From positions 186,001-250,000 of the forward strand of contig NZ_BDBK01000007.1 of the NCBI RefSeq assembly GCF_001612945.1: a DNA stretch of 64,000 bases, read 5' to 3'. The notes below the pieces were generated by a model, which was given only the letters and a program-made list of their open reading frames with translations, was not told the DNA's origin and ran no database searches. This stretch comes from Nocardia inohanensis NBRC 100128. Its GTDB lineage: Bacteria > Actinomycetota > Actinomycetes > Mycobacteriales > Mycobacteriaceae. Each line of letters begins with the position of its first letter. Positions within the stretch are counted from its first letter, which is position 1. Shown here piece after piece: positions 26,744 to 35,698 of this stretch. A program made the position numbers and the translations under genes.

Positions 26744-28011
26744 CGGCGCACCCGCACGGTCCGGCGATGCTCGGGCACCAGGCGCATGGCCTGATCCAGC
26801 CGGGTGTCTTCGGGCCAGGAGACGATATCCACGCCGACGGTCCCCATATCGCGATACATGGACGCCCGCTCCAGCTGCCACATGCGGGCCAGGGTCGGGT
26901 CGAGCTCGGTGAAGGGCGGGCCGCGCAGCACATCCACCACCACGACCACGTGACCGCGCTTGCGCAGATCGATGAGCGAGAGCGCGAACTGGGTGTCGAG
27001 CAGCGTGGAGAAGGCCACCACCACCGCGCCGATCGGCACCGCCGCGTGCGGGGCCAGCGTGCCGGAGGTGTCGATGTGCTCGTCGCCGACATCGAGCACG
27101 GTGTCGACGATGCGGTAGAACTGGCGGCGGCCGATGTCCGGGCGCAGCCAGCGCGGCGAACGGCCCAGGCAGACCACCGCCGTCCGATCCCCGGATTGCA
27201 GCGCGGACTGGGCCACCTGAGCGGCGCCGCGCACCGAACGCTCCAGGGCATCGGTGGCCGGACCGGGGGCTTGCAGCGAAGTGTCCACCAGCACAACCAC
27301 ATCCGCCGCACGGTTGGTGAACCGCTCGGTGACGAACAACCGTCCGCGCCGGGCGCTCACCGCCCAGTTCACGGTGCGCAGTTGATCGCCGGGCGCATAG
27401 GCGCGCACATCCGCGAACTCCACGCCGGGACCGTGCCGCCGGGTCAGATGCGCGCCGATGCGTTCCGGAAGTTCGGTGCGCGGCAGGCGCATTCGCTGCG
27501 GATCGGTGATCGGGTACACGTACACCTCACCCGCGGGCAACCGCACCGACGCCACCGCCAGCCCGGCCGGGCTCAAGGCCGTCACCCGCAGCGGAATCGG
27601 ATACCGGCCCCACCGATCCGCCGACAGCGACAGCCGCAGCCCGGCGGGCGCGGACCCGGAATCGATCGTCTCCTCGACCCGTAAATCCATGCCCGGCACC
27701 GATTCCTGATGCAGCCGCAGCAGCGCGTGCCCACTCTCCACATACGCGGCCGCGTTCAGCTCCACCTCTTCGGTCTCGAAACACCGCAGCACGCCCGCGC
27801 CGTCCACCTGAATCTTGGTGCGCGACATCTGCAATGGCGCGGTCGCCAGCACCCCGAGCATCGGCGCGGCGAAAACCACCAGCTGCCACTGCGCCAGCAA
27901 AACCGCCAGCACCAGCGCCGGCGCCGACACGGCCGCCAGCATGAACACCAATGGCGCCGGCCGCCACCGCAATTCGGCCTCGGACGCCGTCGTCGTATCG
28001 CGATGTCTCAT
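26740..28011 (-). CDS. DUF58 domain membrane protein
   Basis: A 423-residue protein. Two membrane segments at the N-terminus (APLVFMLAAVSAPALVLAVLL, then LVVFAAPMLGVLA), then an extracytoplasmic or cytoplasmic beta region. The DUF58 core is near 200-290: PGVEFADVRAYAPGDQLRTVNW and ARRGRLFVTE. A von Willebrand A-like stretch follows, with VVVLVDTSLQAPG. DUF58 proteins accompany MoxR ATPases in envelope or protein maturation systems. The ATG at 28011 with GTGAGG upstream is preferred over GTG 28029. Confidence 0.83.
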   Translation of the reverse strand: MRHRDTTTASEAELRWRPAPLVFMLAAVSAPALVLAVLLAQWQLVVFAAPMLGVLATAPLQMSRTKIQVDGAGVLRCFETEEVELNAAAYVESGHALLRLHQESVPGMDLRVEETIDSGSAPAGLRLSLSADRWGRYPIPLRVTALSPAGLAVASVRLPAGEVYVYPITDPQRMRLPRTELPERIGAHLTRRHGPGVEFADVRAYAPGDQLRTVNWAVSARRGRLFVTERFTNRAADVVVLVDTSLQAPGPATDALERSVRGAAQVAQSALQSGDRTAVVCLGRSPRWLRPDIGRRQFYRIVDTVLDVGDEHIDTSGTLAPHAAVPIGAVVVAFSTLLDTQFALSLIDLRKRGHVVVVVDVLRGPPFTELDPTLARMWQLERASMYRDMGTVGVDIVSWPEDTRLDQAMRLVPEHRRTVRVRR

Positions 28012-28078
28012 GCGTGCCTCACCGAACACCCTCGACAGACGGGGAGCGGCGGGGGCTGGTGGTGCGGCATGACTCGGC

Positions 28079-29041
28079 TCACGCGGTGGTGGCGCGCGGG
28101 ACCGGGAGGCGGCGCAGCAGTTCGGAGATCACGTCCTCGCCGCGGATACGGCGGACCCACATTTCCGGGCGGAGGGTGATGCGGTGCGCCATGGCGGAGA
28201 CCGCGAGGGCCTTCACGTCTTCGGGGACTACGAAGTCGCGGCCGTTGAGAAGCGCCCGGGCGCGGGCCATTTGGACCAGGTCGAGTTCGGCGCGGGGACT
28301 CGCGCCCACCTCGACCTGGGGGTGGCCGCGGGTGGCGGCGGCGAGCGAGACGACGTAACCGACGACATCGGGGTGGACGGTGACGAACTCGACGCTCTGG
28401 CGCATCTCCAGCAGGCCCTCGGCGTCCACCACCTGGCCGACCTGAGCGGGGGTGGAACCGCGTTCCAGGCGGCGGCGGATCATGTTCATCTCATCGGATT
28501 CCGAGAGATAGCCCAGGCGCAGCTGCATGGCGAAACGGTCCAGCTGGGCCTCCGGCAGCGGGTAGGTGCCCTCGTATTCGATGGGGTTGTCGGTGGCGAA
28601 GACGATGAAAGGGTCCGGGAGCGGGAAGGTTTCACCGTCGATGGACACCTGCCCCTCGGCCATCGCCTCCAGCAGCGCGGCCTGGGTCTTGGGCGGGGTG
28701 CGGTTCACCTCGTCGGCCAGCAGCATGTTCGTGAACACCGGACCGCGCCGGAAACTGAAACGGCCCGAATGCATGTCGTAGATGGTGGAGCCGATCAGAT
28801 CGGCGGGCAGCAGGTCCGGCGTGAACTGCACGCGGGTGAAGTTCAGCCCGAGCGCCGCCGCGAACGAGCGCGCGATCAGGGTTTTACCCAAGCCGGGCAG
28901 GTCCTCGATCAGAATGTGCCCGCCGGACAGCACCGAGATCATGATGAGTTGCAGTTCGTCCCGCTTGCCCACCACCACCCGGCCCACCTCGCGGAGCACG
29001 GCGTCGGTGCGCTTGACGGTCACGTCCATCGGTGAAGTCAT
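28079..29041 (-). CDS. MoxR-family AAA+ ATPase
   Basis: A 320-residue AAA+ ATPase. Walker A: DLPGLGKT; Walker B: LLADEVNR; sensor 1: FATDNPIEYEG with the MoxR-typical YPLPEAQLDRF. A C-terminal lid helix bundle ends at the stop. MoxR proteins act as chaperones that activate partner proteins with VWA/DUF58 domains, and the DUF58 gene is next (50 bases). A 22-base gap separates it from the preceding membrane protein gene. Confidence 0.93.
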   Translation of the reverse strand: MTSPMDVTVKRTDAVLREVGRVVVGKRDELQLIMISVLSGGHILIEDLPGLGKTLIARSFAAALGLNFTRVQFTPDLLPADLIGSTIYDMHSGRFSFRRGPVFTNMLLADEVNRTPPKTQAALLEAMAEGQVSIDGETFPLPDPFIVFATDNPIEYEGTYPLPEAQLDRFAMQLRLGYLSESDEMNMIRRRLERGSTPAQVGQVVDAEGLLEMRQSVEFVTVHPDVVGYVVSLAAATRGHPQVEVGASPRAELDLVQMARARALLNGRDFVVPEDVKALAVSAMAHRITLRPEMWVRRIRGEDVISELLRRLPVPRATTA

Positions 29042-29063
29042 TTCTCAAATCCCGGTGTCGAAG

Positions 29064-29564
29064 TCACATGGTCTGGAGGCGGCGCAGGATCTCGTCCAGC
29101 GCCGCCCGCCCGGGCGCGCGGTTGACGGTATCGCGCAGGGCCGAATTCGCCGGATCCACCCAGCGCCATAATTCCGGCCCGAATTGCAGCTGCCCGGCGA
29201 TCTCCAGCGCTCGCCGGTTCTTGGCCATGCGATGGCCGCTGGTCAGCTCGAATTCCTTGGCCAGCAGGGGGCGTAGATGGCGGTCCCAGTCCGCGCGGGT
29301 GCCCTCGGAGCGGTCGGCGAGCATGGTGGCGCGGGCCTGCCAGCGGGTCAGCATCTCGGCGGGGCCGTTGTCGATCTCGTTGTCGGCGGGTGAGACCTCC
29401 AGCCGCCGGGTGCGTTCCACCAGCGACCAGATCAGCAGGGCCAGCGCGCCGGCCACCGGAATCGCGGTCACCATGAGCAGGCTGTCGCGCCGATTGCCGA
29501 CCGCCAGCAGTTCGAGGAATCCGGCCAGGATCAGCGCGCCCACCACGATCGCGACGCGGTTCAT
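29064..29564 (-). CDS. Membrane protein of the MoxR/DUF58 operon
   Basis: A 166-residue protein with two N-terminal membrane segments (VAIVVGALILAGFLELLAV, LLMVTAIPVAGALALLIWSL) and a soluble helical C-terminal domain of about 110 residues rich in Arg/Glu/Leu. The ATG at 29564 follows GGAGGT at 7 bases. It lies between the DUF4129 protein and MoxR. No named family; the position is constant in related actinobacterial operons as far as I recall. Confidence 0.75.
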   Translation of the reverse strand: MNRVAIVVGALILAGFLELLAVGNRRDSLLMVTAIPVAGALALLIWSLVERTRRLEVSPADNEIDNGPAEMLTRWQARATMLADRSEGTRADWDRHLRPLLAKEFELTSGHRMAKNRRALEIAGQLQFGPELWRWVDPANSALRDTVNRAPGRAALDEILRRLQTM

Positions 29565-29613
29565 CGCCGGACCTCCGTCCGGTAGCGGGAAAGGCGCGGT
29601 GCGCCAAGGGTTT

Positions 29614-30555
29614 TCATACCGCCTGCCGTTGCAGATCGGCCAGCACGATGCGGAGCAGCTGCTCGGCTCGCATACGCTGCCACTCCAGCATGGCGTGCGG
29701 GCTGAACCGCGCCTCCTCGAACAGCGCCACCAGCTCCCGCGCCGAGGCATCGTGCAGGAAGCCGCGGTCGAAGGCGCGCGCCAGCACTTCCGAGGGGGTG
29801 TCGGAGATCAGCGGGGCCACCTCCCGCGCCGTCGCCAGACCGCTCTCCATCGCCACATAGCAGGCGATGATGGCGGTGCGCGGGTCCTGACCGGGCGCGA
29901 TCATGGCCGCCAGGCCCATCGCCGCCACCTTGGCCAGCGATACCGCCTCCTTCGGGGTGGGCGGCGCGTTCGGGGTCCGGGCCAGCGGCACCCGGCGGCT
30001 GGAGCCCAGCGCGACCACCACCAGTCCGGCCATGGCCACCGCCACCAGCAGCCCCGCGCCGATCGCCACCAGCAAGAGCGCGGTGCCGCTCAGCGCGGGC
30101 GCGGAGATCGGATCAGCGGGCGGCGCAGGCGGTTCCACCGTCTCGACCACGGACGTGGACGGCGCCCGGGTGGGCGTGGACTCCGCCGACTCCTCACGCC
30201 CCGGCCCCACCAGATACACCGACACGATCGCGGTGGCCAGCAAAGCCACGGCGGCCGCGCCGATGAGCAGCAGCAAACCGAGCGCACCGAACCGAACCGA
30301 GCGCTTGTCCGGATCCCGTTCCGGTTCCGGCATCGACAACGGCAGCCGATGCTGGCTGTTGATCACCCCCGCGGCCAGGATCACGATCGACACCAGCAGC
30401 AGCACCGGCATGAGCGCGATGGTCACCGCCGACGGCGGATGCGGCGAGGTCGGACCCCCGGTCCCCGGAATATGCCCGCGCAGAGCGACGACCGCCAGCA
30501 CCAGCAGCGCGATCAACCCGATCGCGCGCGTAGCCACCGTCCCCGCCCCAGTCAT
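29614..30555 (-). CDS. DUF4129 domain membrane protein
   Basis: A 313-residue protein with four membrane segments (AIGLIALLVLAVVAL, IALMPVLLLVSIVILAAG, FGALGLLLLIGAAAVALLATAIVSVYLV, LLLVAIGAGLLVAVAMAGLVVV). A Pro/Thr-rich linker near 130-150 lies between the third and fourth. The C-terminal DUF4129 part ends with RELVALFEEARFSPHAM. DUF4129 often occurs beside MoxR and transglutaminase-like proteins. The ATG at 30555 follows GGGGGTGA. First gene of a five-gene operon (this, 29064, moxR, DUF58, 26327). Confidence 0.8.
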   Translation of the reverse strand: MTGAGTVATRAIGLIALLVLAVVALRGHIPGTGGPTSPHPPSAVTIALMPVLLLVSIVILAAGVINSQHRLPLSMPEPERDPDKRSVRFGALGLLLLIGAAAVALLATAIVSVYLVGPGREESAESTPTRAPSTSVVETVEPPAPPADPISAPALSGTALLLVAIGAGLLVAVAMAGLVVVALGSSRRVPLARTPNAPPTPKEAVSLAKVAAMGLAAMIAPGQDPRTAIIACYVAMESGLATAREVAPLISDTPSEVLARAFDRGFLHDASARELVALFEEARFSPHAMLEWQRMRAEQLLRIVLADLQRQAV

Positions 30556-30771
30556 ATTCACCCCCAACCGGAGTCCAGCAGAAAATCAGGCACATAGTTA
30601 CATGCCGAGCGGTCCGTCGGGCCGGTTTCACAAACACCGAAGTCATACGCTTCCAGCATGAATCGCCGCCCCGCACGCGGGCAACCGTTCAGCCGCCGAA
30701 CGCCAGAGTGAGAGCGACCGGCAGGCGAACGCATTCCGCGCGTGCTGCGCCGCGGGGTCGCGCTGGGAAGC

Positions 30772-32298
30772 TCAGGCGCTGCGGCGGACCCGAGCGCGCA
30801 GGCGGTTGAGTGGGGACACCGCGAGGGTAGGTGCGGGGTCCGGCTGCGGCACCGGGCGGCCGGCGCTGGTGGCGAGGGTCGGGTAGGTGAGTGCGGGTGC
30901 GGGGGTGCGGGGTTCGATGAGGCGGCCGAGGGCGCGGAAGTCCCAGCCGGCGGCGAGCCAGGGGTCCGGGGTGAGGGTGTTGCGGGCGTCGAGGATTACG
31001 CGGCCGCGGGCTACCGTGCGGAGGAAGACCGGGTCCAGGTCGCGGAATTCGCTCCACTCGGTGAGGTGCAGGACGATGTCGGCCTCGTGGAGAGCGGCGG
31101 CGGGGGTGGCGGCGTAGGTGAGCTGGGGGGCTACGGCGCGGGCGGTTTCGGTGGCGGCGGGGTCGAAGACCGCTACCTCGAGACCGGCGGCGTGCAGGCG
31201 GGTGGCCACGTCCAGGGCCGGGGAGTCGCGGACGTCGTCGGAGAGGGGTTTGAAGGCCGCGCCGAGGATGCCGACGCGGGCGGGGCTGAAGCTTGCCGGG
31301 CCGTCCGCATCGGAGGACGATGCGCCGGCTGGGTAGAGCGCGCCGGTGGTGAGGGATCCATTGGCGCGCAGGATGTTCAAGGTCTGGCTGACCACGCGAT
31401 CGCGGCGGCGCAGGTTGACGGCGTCGATATCGCGGAGGAAGGCGACGGAGTCGTCGGCGCCGAGTTCACCGGCGCGGGCGATCAAGGCGCGGATGTCCTT
31501 GGGGAGGCAGCCGCCGCCGTAACCCAGTCCGGCGCCGAGGAATTTGCGGCCGATGCGATCGTCGTGACCGAGTGCGTCGGCCAGCTGGGTGACGTCGGCT
31601 CCGGTCAGTTCGCACAGTTCCGCCATCGCGTTGATGAACGAAATCTTCGTGGCGAGAAAGGCATTGGCCGAGACTTTGATCAGTTCGGCGGTGGGCAGGT
31701 TGGTCACCACCACCGGCGACCCGGCCGCGATCGGGGTCGAATAGACCTGGCGCAGCGCCCATTCCGCGTCCGGGCTGGTGACGCCGAAGACCAGGCGATT
31801 CGGGTGCAGGGTGTCGTAGACGGCGTGCCCCTCGCGCAGGAACTCCGGATTCCAGGCCAGATCGACCGAAATGCCCTCGGGCGCGAGCTCGGCGATGCGA
31901 GCGGTGAGCGCCTCGGCGGTGCCGACCGGCACCGTGGACTTGCCGACGATGAGACAGTTGCGGGTCAGGTGCGGCACCAAGCCGTCCAGCACCGAGTACA
32001 GCTGCGACAGGTCGGCCGCGCCGTTCGGGGTGGGAGGCGTTCCCACGCAGAGGAAATGGACGTCGGCGAAGCGTGCGGCCTCGGCGAGCGAGGTGCCGAA
32101 GCGCAGCCGGCCGCCGGCGACGTGACCGGCCAGCAGCTCCGGCAGCCCGGGTTCGTGGAACGGCACCCGGCCGGCGGACAAGGCCGCCGCCTTCTCCGGA
32201 TTGTTGTCCACGCCGAGCACTTCGAAGCCCAGTTCGGCCATGCCCGCGGCATGGGTGGCGCCCAGATATCCGGTGCCGATGACGGAGATGCGGAGCAT
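30772..32298 (-). CDS. ugd: UDP-glucose/UDP-sugar 6-dehydrogenase
   Basis: A 508-residue enzyme that oxidises UDP-glucose (or a related UDP-sugar) to the uronate with two NAD. NAD motif: IGTGYLGATHAAG at the N-terminus. The catalytic cysteine lies in GLGYGGGCLPKDI near residue 260. The C-terminal Rossmann domain (VGILGAAFKPLSDDVRDSPA) binds the UDP-sugar; the final 60 residues form a Pro/Ala/Arg-rich tail. The start overlaps the GT4 stop (TGATG), or GTG 32301; translation is coupled. Supplies UDP-glucuronate for envelope glycans, perhaps for the coupled glycosyltransferase. Confidence 0.9.
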   Translation of the reverse strand: MLRISVIGTGYLGATHAAGMAELGFEVLGVDNNPEKAAALSAGRVPFHEPGLPELLAGHVAGGRLRFGTSLAEAARFADVHFLCVGTPPTPNGAADLSQLYSVLDGLVPHLTRNCLIVGKSTVPVGTAEALTARIAELAPEGISVDLAWNPEFLREGHAVYDTLHPNRLVFGVTSPDAEWALRQVYSTPIAAGSPVVVTNLPTAELIKVSANAFLATKISFINAMAELCELTGADVTQLADALGHDDRIGRKFLGAGLGYGGGCLPKDIRALIARAGELGADDSVAFLRDIDAVNLRRRDRVVSQTLNILRANGSLTTGALYPAGASSSDADGPASFSPARVGILGAAFKPLSDDVRDSPALDVATRLHAAGLEVAVFDPAATETARAVAPQLTYAATPAAALHEADIVLHLTEWSEFRDLDPVFLRTVARGRVILDARNTLTPDPWLAAGWDFRALGRLIEPRTPAPALTYPTLATSAGRPVPQPDPAPTLAVSPLNRLRARVRRSA

Positions 32299-33521
32299 CA
32301 CGATGCCTCCTTGGTGCGCGGGAGCTCACCCGGAACCGGGTGCAGCCGTTCCGCGATCACCTCGCGGTAGTGGCGGACGAGCAGATCGTTGACGGCCGCC
32401 CAGGAGCGGGATTGAACACTGCGCTGGGCGATATCGGCGGTCTGCTCGCGCAGCTGCCGGTCCTCGACCAGGCGGCGCACCAGCGTCACCATGGCCTCGG
32501 CATCGCCCGGGGGGTAAAGGAATCCGGCGCCGGGCGCGACCACGTCGATCGGCCCGCCGGAGCGGGGCGCGACCACGGGCACGCCGGAGGCCAGGGCCTC
32601 CTGCGCTGCCTGGCAATAGGTTTCGTGTCGTCCGGTGTGCACGAAGACATCGAGCGAGGCGTAGGCCGCACCCAGCTCCGCACCGTGCAGCACTCCGAGG
32701 AACGCCGCATCCGGCAGCAGCTTGCGCAGCCGCTTCTCCTCCGGCCCGCCGCCGACGATGACCAGGCGGATGCCCGGCACGTCCCGCAGGTGGGCGAGGA
32801 GTTCGAGTTCCTTCTCCGGCGCCAAGCGGCCGATGTAGCCGATCAGCGTTTCACCGTTGGGGGCCAGGCGTTTTCGCAGTTCCTCCGACCGCCGGAACGG
32901 CCCGAACTGTTGCAGGTCCACCCCGCGCGGCCAGCGCGCCAGCCCGGGCACGCCCATCAGCTCCAGCTGCCGCAGGCTCGCGGTGGACGGGGCCAGGGTG
33001 CGATCGACCTGTAAATGAATGCGCCGGGTGAGTGCGGCCATGGTCCGCACCCCACCCGGCAGGTCGTAGCGCTCCGCGAAACCGACCAGATCGGTTTGGT
33101 AGATGGCCACCGTCGGAACATCCAGCTCCGCCGCCACTCTCGCGGCTTGATAACCCAGCGTCGCGGGTGAGGCGATGTGCACGACATCGGGCCGGAACTC
33201 CCGCATGATCCTGCGGAGCCGCCGCCGGGTCTCGAGCCCGATCCGGAAGTCCCGATAGAACGGCAAGCGCGCCCCGCGCACCACGTGCACCCGGAAGCCG
33301 GCGTACCTGGCGGGCCCGGTGGGGGCCATCAACTCGGCTTCGTGCCCCTTGGCCGCGAGATGGTCCAGCACCCGCCGCACCGAATTGGTGACGCCATTGA
33401 CCTGGGGAAGAAAGGATTCGGCGACGACCAGCACCCGCAATCGGGTGCCGGGGACGCTCGCATCGCGCGGCCCGGAACCCCGTGCCCACTCGGGTTCGCC
33501 TGCCTTGTCGAGGTTTCGCAT
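32298..33521 (-). CDS. GT4-family glycosyltransferase
   Basis: A 407-residue GT-B enzyme of family GT4, close in form to mycobacterial MgtA/PimB-type mannosyl/glucuronosyl-diacylglycerol transferases. N-terminal VVAESFLPQVNGVTNSVRRVL, then the acceptor-side motif RWPRGVDLQQF; the donor-side ends in GRHETYCQAAQEALASGVPVVAP (the EX7E motif with Glu near 300). MgtA-like enzymes add mannose to glucuronosyl diacylglycerol, and UDP-glucuronate would come from the coupled ugd gene. That combination supports lipomannan/glycolipid anchor synthesis, but the acceptor is not shown. ATG with GGAGGGG upstream. Confidence 0.85.
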   Translation of the reverse strand: MRNLDKAGEPEWARGSGPRDASVPGTRLRVLVVAESFLPQVNGVTNSVRRVLDHLAAKGHEAELMAPTGPARYAGFRVHVVRGARLPFYRDFRIGLETRRRLRRIMREFRPDVVHIASPATLGYQAARVAAELDVPTVAIYQTDLVGFAERYDLPGGVRTMAALTRRIHLQVDRTLAPSTASLRQLELMGVPGLARWPRGVDLQQFGPFRRSEELRKRLAPNGETLIGYIGRLAPEKELELLAHLRDVPGIRLVIVGGGPEEKRLRKLLPDAAFLGVLHGAELGAAYASLDVFVHTGRHETYCQAAQEALASGVPVVAPRSGGPIDVVAPGAGFLYPPGDAEAMVTLVRRLVEDRQLREQTADIAQRSVQSRSWAAVNDLLVRHYREVIAERLHPVPGELPRTKEAS

Positions 33522-33670
33522 CGGTTCCCCTCCGGTTCGGTGCTACCTCCTCCCTGCACGGTAGAAAGCGGCCCGCAACACCCGACCGCGTCCGTGTGGA
33601 CGGCAAATGAATCTCGCGCGTCGATCAAGTCGGCGCGTTCACACACCTGTCGCTCACCGGACGCCCGGAG

Positions 33671-34621
33671 CTATCCGACCGGTTCGGTGCGCCGCACCCG
33701 CAGTTCGCCGAGTCGGCTCAGCGTGCGGTACAGATCCGGCACCCGCCGCACCTCTTTGCCCAGTTCGTCACGGCTGCGCTCGGCCCAGATCGAGAGTTCC
33801 AGGTCCGCGTCGTAGAGCACGTCCACGAGGTTCACGAAACGCATGACCCAATCCGGGGGCACGGTGGTGAGGTCCGGAACGCCGCACACGGTCCAGCGCC
33901 GGTATTCGCCGAGCAGGGCCAGGAAGTCGGCCGCCGACACCGGGATTCCGCAGATCTCGGCGAAATCGACGGTCAATTCGCCGTTCCCGGCCGCGCGGGC
34001 GTACATGAGCCGGTGCGCGATCGGCACCTCGGCGCGGCCGCGGACCGGGCACTCGCCGACCGTGTACTCCCCCGCCGCGAATCCGGTGTGGCGACCGTGA
34101 ATCTCGCGGTAGTCGAGTGGTCCGTCGACGGCCACCACCTCCAGATGCGCGACGATCTCGGCGATGGCGGGCTCGAACATGGGGTGGAACAACGGGTTCG
34201 GCAGCAGCTGCTCCGGCGGGTAGTTCGAGGTCACCACCAGCGTGATGCGCCGGGCGAAGAGCCGATCCAGCAGCCGCTCCACCAGCCGTGCGTCCCCGGC
34301 GTCATGCACGTGGAATTCGTCGAAGCAGAGCAGTTCGGCATCGCCCAGCAGCGCGTCGGCCGAGGCATCGATGGAGCCGTATTCGTGCACGCCCGCGTTC
34401 AATCGGGCGAAGAAGCCGTGGAAGTGGAAGCGCCGCTTGCGCTTCGACGGCACGGCCGCGAAGAACCGATCCATCAGCATGGTCTTGCCCCGCCCCGGTC
34501 CGCCGTAGAGGTACAGCCCGCGCGGCCGCCGCCACCGCTTGCCCACCCGCCCCGCGATCTCGGCCAGCCGGTCCGCGGCCGCCTGCTGGTCCGCGTCGAG
34601 CACCACGGCCTGCGTATCCAT
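33671..34621 (-). CDS. zapE: ZapE/AFG1-family ATPase
   Basis: A 316-residue P-loop ATPase. Walker A: LYGGPGRGKTMLMD; Walker B with LLCFDEFHV. Sensor: LVVTSNYPPEQLLPNPLFHPMF. In gamma-proteobacteria the family destabilises FtsZ rings under stress; in mitochondria AFG1 handles oxidase turnover. The ATG at 34621 with GGGAGG upstream fits; the longer TTG start at 34627 is less likely. Regulation: the twin TetR-type operators at 34639 and 34659 sit just upstream and are shared with the divergent TetR gene, so zapE may be under its control. Confidence 0.88.
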   Translation of the reverse strand: MDTQAVVLDADQQAAADRLAEIAGRVGKRWRRPRGLYLYGGPGRGKTMLMDRFFAAVPSKRKRRFHFHGFFARLNAGVHEYGSIDASADALLGDAELLCFDEFHVHDAGDARLVERLLDRLFARRITLVVTSNYPPEQLLPNPLFHPMFEPAIAEIVAHLEVVAVDGPLDYREIHGRHTGFAAGEYTVGECPVRGRAEVPIAHRLMYARAAGNGELTVDFAEICGIPVSAADFLALLGEYRRWTVCGVPDLTTVPPDWVMRFVNLVDVLYDADLELSIWAERSRDELGKEVRRVPDLYRTLSRLGELRVRRTEPVG

Positions 34622-34638
34622 GACCAACCTCCCGCCGT

Positions 34639-34654
34639 CTCTACATCCGTAGAG
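34639..34654. promoter_or_regulatory. TetR-type operator 1 (zapE/tetR)
   Basis: CTCTAC-ATCC-GTAGAG, a perfect inverted repeat of 6+6 bases, in the zapE/TetR divergent region. It repeats almost unchanged 20 bases later. Confidence 0.65.
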
Positions 34655-34658
34655 CTTC

Positions 34659-34674
34659 CTCTATAGTTGTAGAG
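34659..34674. promoter_or_regulatory. TetR-type operator 2 (zapE/tetR)
   Basis: CTCTAT-AGTT-GTAGAG, same arms as operator 1 with one change, centre 20 bases away. It lies 27 bases upstream of the TetR GTG start. Confidence 0.65.
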
Positions 34675-34700
34675 GATTTCGCAGCCGCAAAGGAACAAAG

Positions 34701-35303
34701 GTGACCACTCTTACACCGGACCGCCGCACCCTGATCGTCGAGTGCGCCATCGATCTGATTGCCGCCCAAGGACTCCGGGCGCTCACCCACCGCGCCCTCG
34801 ACACCGCCCTGGATCTCCCCGCGGGCTCGACGTCCTATTACTTCCGCACCAAACGCGCCCTCATCGAAGCCGTGGTCGATCGCATAGCCACCCGCTCGCG
34901 CACCGATTTCGCCGCCGCCCAGGCCGACGGCACCACCCCACCTCCCACCGGCCTCGAACCCCGCGAAATCGCACAGGGCATGGCGGTCTGGCTGGATCGC
35001 CTACTGGCGCAACGCCGCAACCACCTGATCGCCCGTCACGCCCTCATCGTCGAACTGCTCGCCGATCCGGACCTGCACGCAAAGCTCGTCGGCTGCCTGT
35101 TCTCCCACCGGCACGCCACCGACCTGTTCCGCGCCCTGAAGTCCTCCGACCCGGAGACGGCGGCGGCCGACCTCATAGCGGTCATCGAAGGTCTGATCTT
35201 CGATCGATTCGCCGGAGCCAGAACGACTCTCGCGCCCGGCACCGCCACCAGCGTCGCTCAGCTGGCGGCAGTGCTCACCGCCCAGCTCGGACCCGCTTCG
35301 TAA
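34701..35303 (+). CDS. TetR/AcrR-family regulator
   Basis: A 200-residue TetR protein with GTG start. The N-terminal helix-turn-helix covers about 14-50: AIDLIAAQGLRALTHRALDTALDL, then STSYYFRTKRALIEAV. The ligand domain is helical. The ribosome binding site AGGAACAAAG precedes the start. It diverges from zapE across twin inverted repeats which are its likely operators. Its 3' end overlaps the convergent membrane protein gene (35275-35303). Target ligand unknown. Confidence 0.88.
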   Translation: MTTLTPDRRTLIVECAIDLIAAQGLRALTHRALDTALDLPAGSTSYYFRTKRALIEAVVDRIATRSRTDFAAAQADGTTPPPTGLEPREIAQGMAVWLDRLLAQRRNHLIARHALIVELLADPDLHAKLVGCLFSHRHATDLFRALKSSDPETAAADLIAVIEGLIFDRFAGARTTLAPGTATSVAQLAAVLTAQLGPAS

Positions 35304-35601
35304 GCTCCTGCGAGATCCTGACATCCGGCCACGGCGGCCGCTTCAATACCGCCGCCGTCGCGAACGCCGCCGCCACGAACCCGGTCAGCACCCCGATGAT
35401 CGCCACCCGCCCGGCGTCCACCGCCGACTCGAACTGGACCTCACCCCCGTGCACCACGAACACCCCGATCGGCCGCTGCCCCAGCAACCCGCTCGCGGTG
35501 ACCGTGATGATGACCGTCCCATCCGCCGTCTCGTGCGGCTCGCTGAACGCCATCCCCCCACCGACCACCGGATACTCACGCAATCGACTCGGCAGTTTCA
35601 T
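35275..35601 (-). CDS. Small membrane protein overlapping the TetR gene tail
   Basis: A 108-residue protein: a beta-rich N-terminal half (ADGTVIITVTASGLLGQRPIGVFVV) and one membrane segment near 65-87 (VAIIGVLTGFVAAAFATAAVL), then a basic C-terminal tail. Convergent overlap of 29 bases with the TetR gene. No family recognised. The alternation of G/C third positions and ATG 35601 support coding. The frame is open to 35658, but the extra N-terminus is unlike a coding start. Confidence 0.6.
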   Translation of the reverse strand: MKLPSRLREYPVVGGGMAFSEPHETADGTVIITVTASGLLGQRPIGVFVVHGGEVQFESAVDAGRVAIIGVLTGFVAAAFATAAVLKRPPWPDVRISQELTKRVRAGR

Positions 35602-35698
35602 GCCCGGCCCTCCCGACCTAGTCCTGCGGCCCAATCTACGCCGCCGCACCGACGCCACTCGTGAATTCCGTTTCAGGCCATGCCATCAAGGAATATCC

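Noticed and set aside
33522..33670. Small gene between the GT4 gene and zapE
   Set aside because: Short frames lack a ribosome binding site and coding bias.
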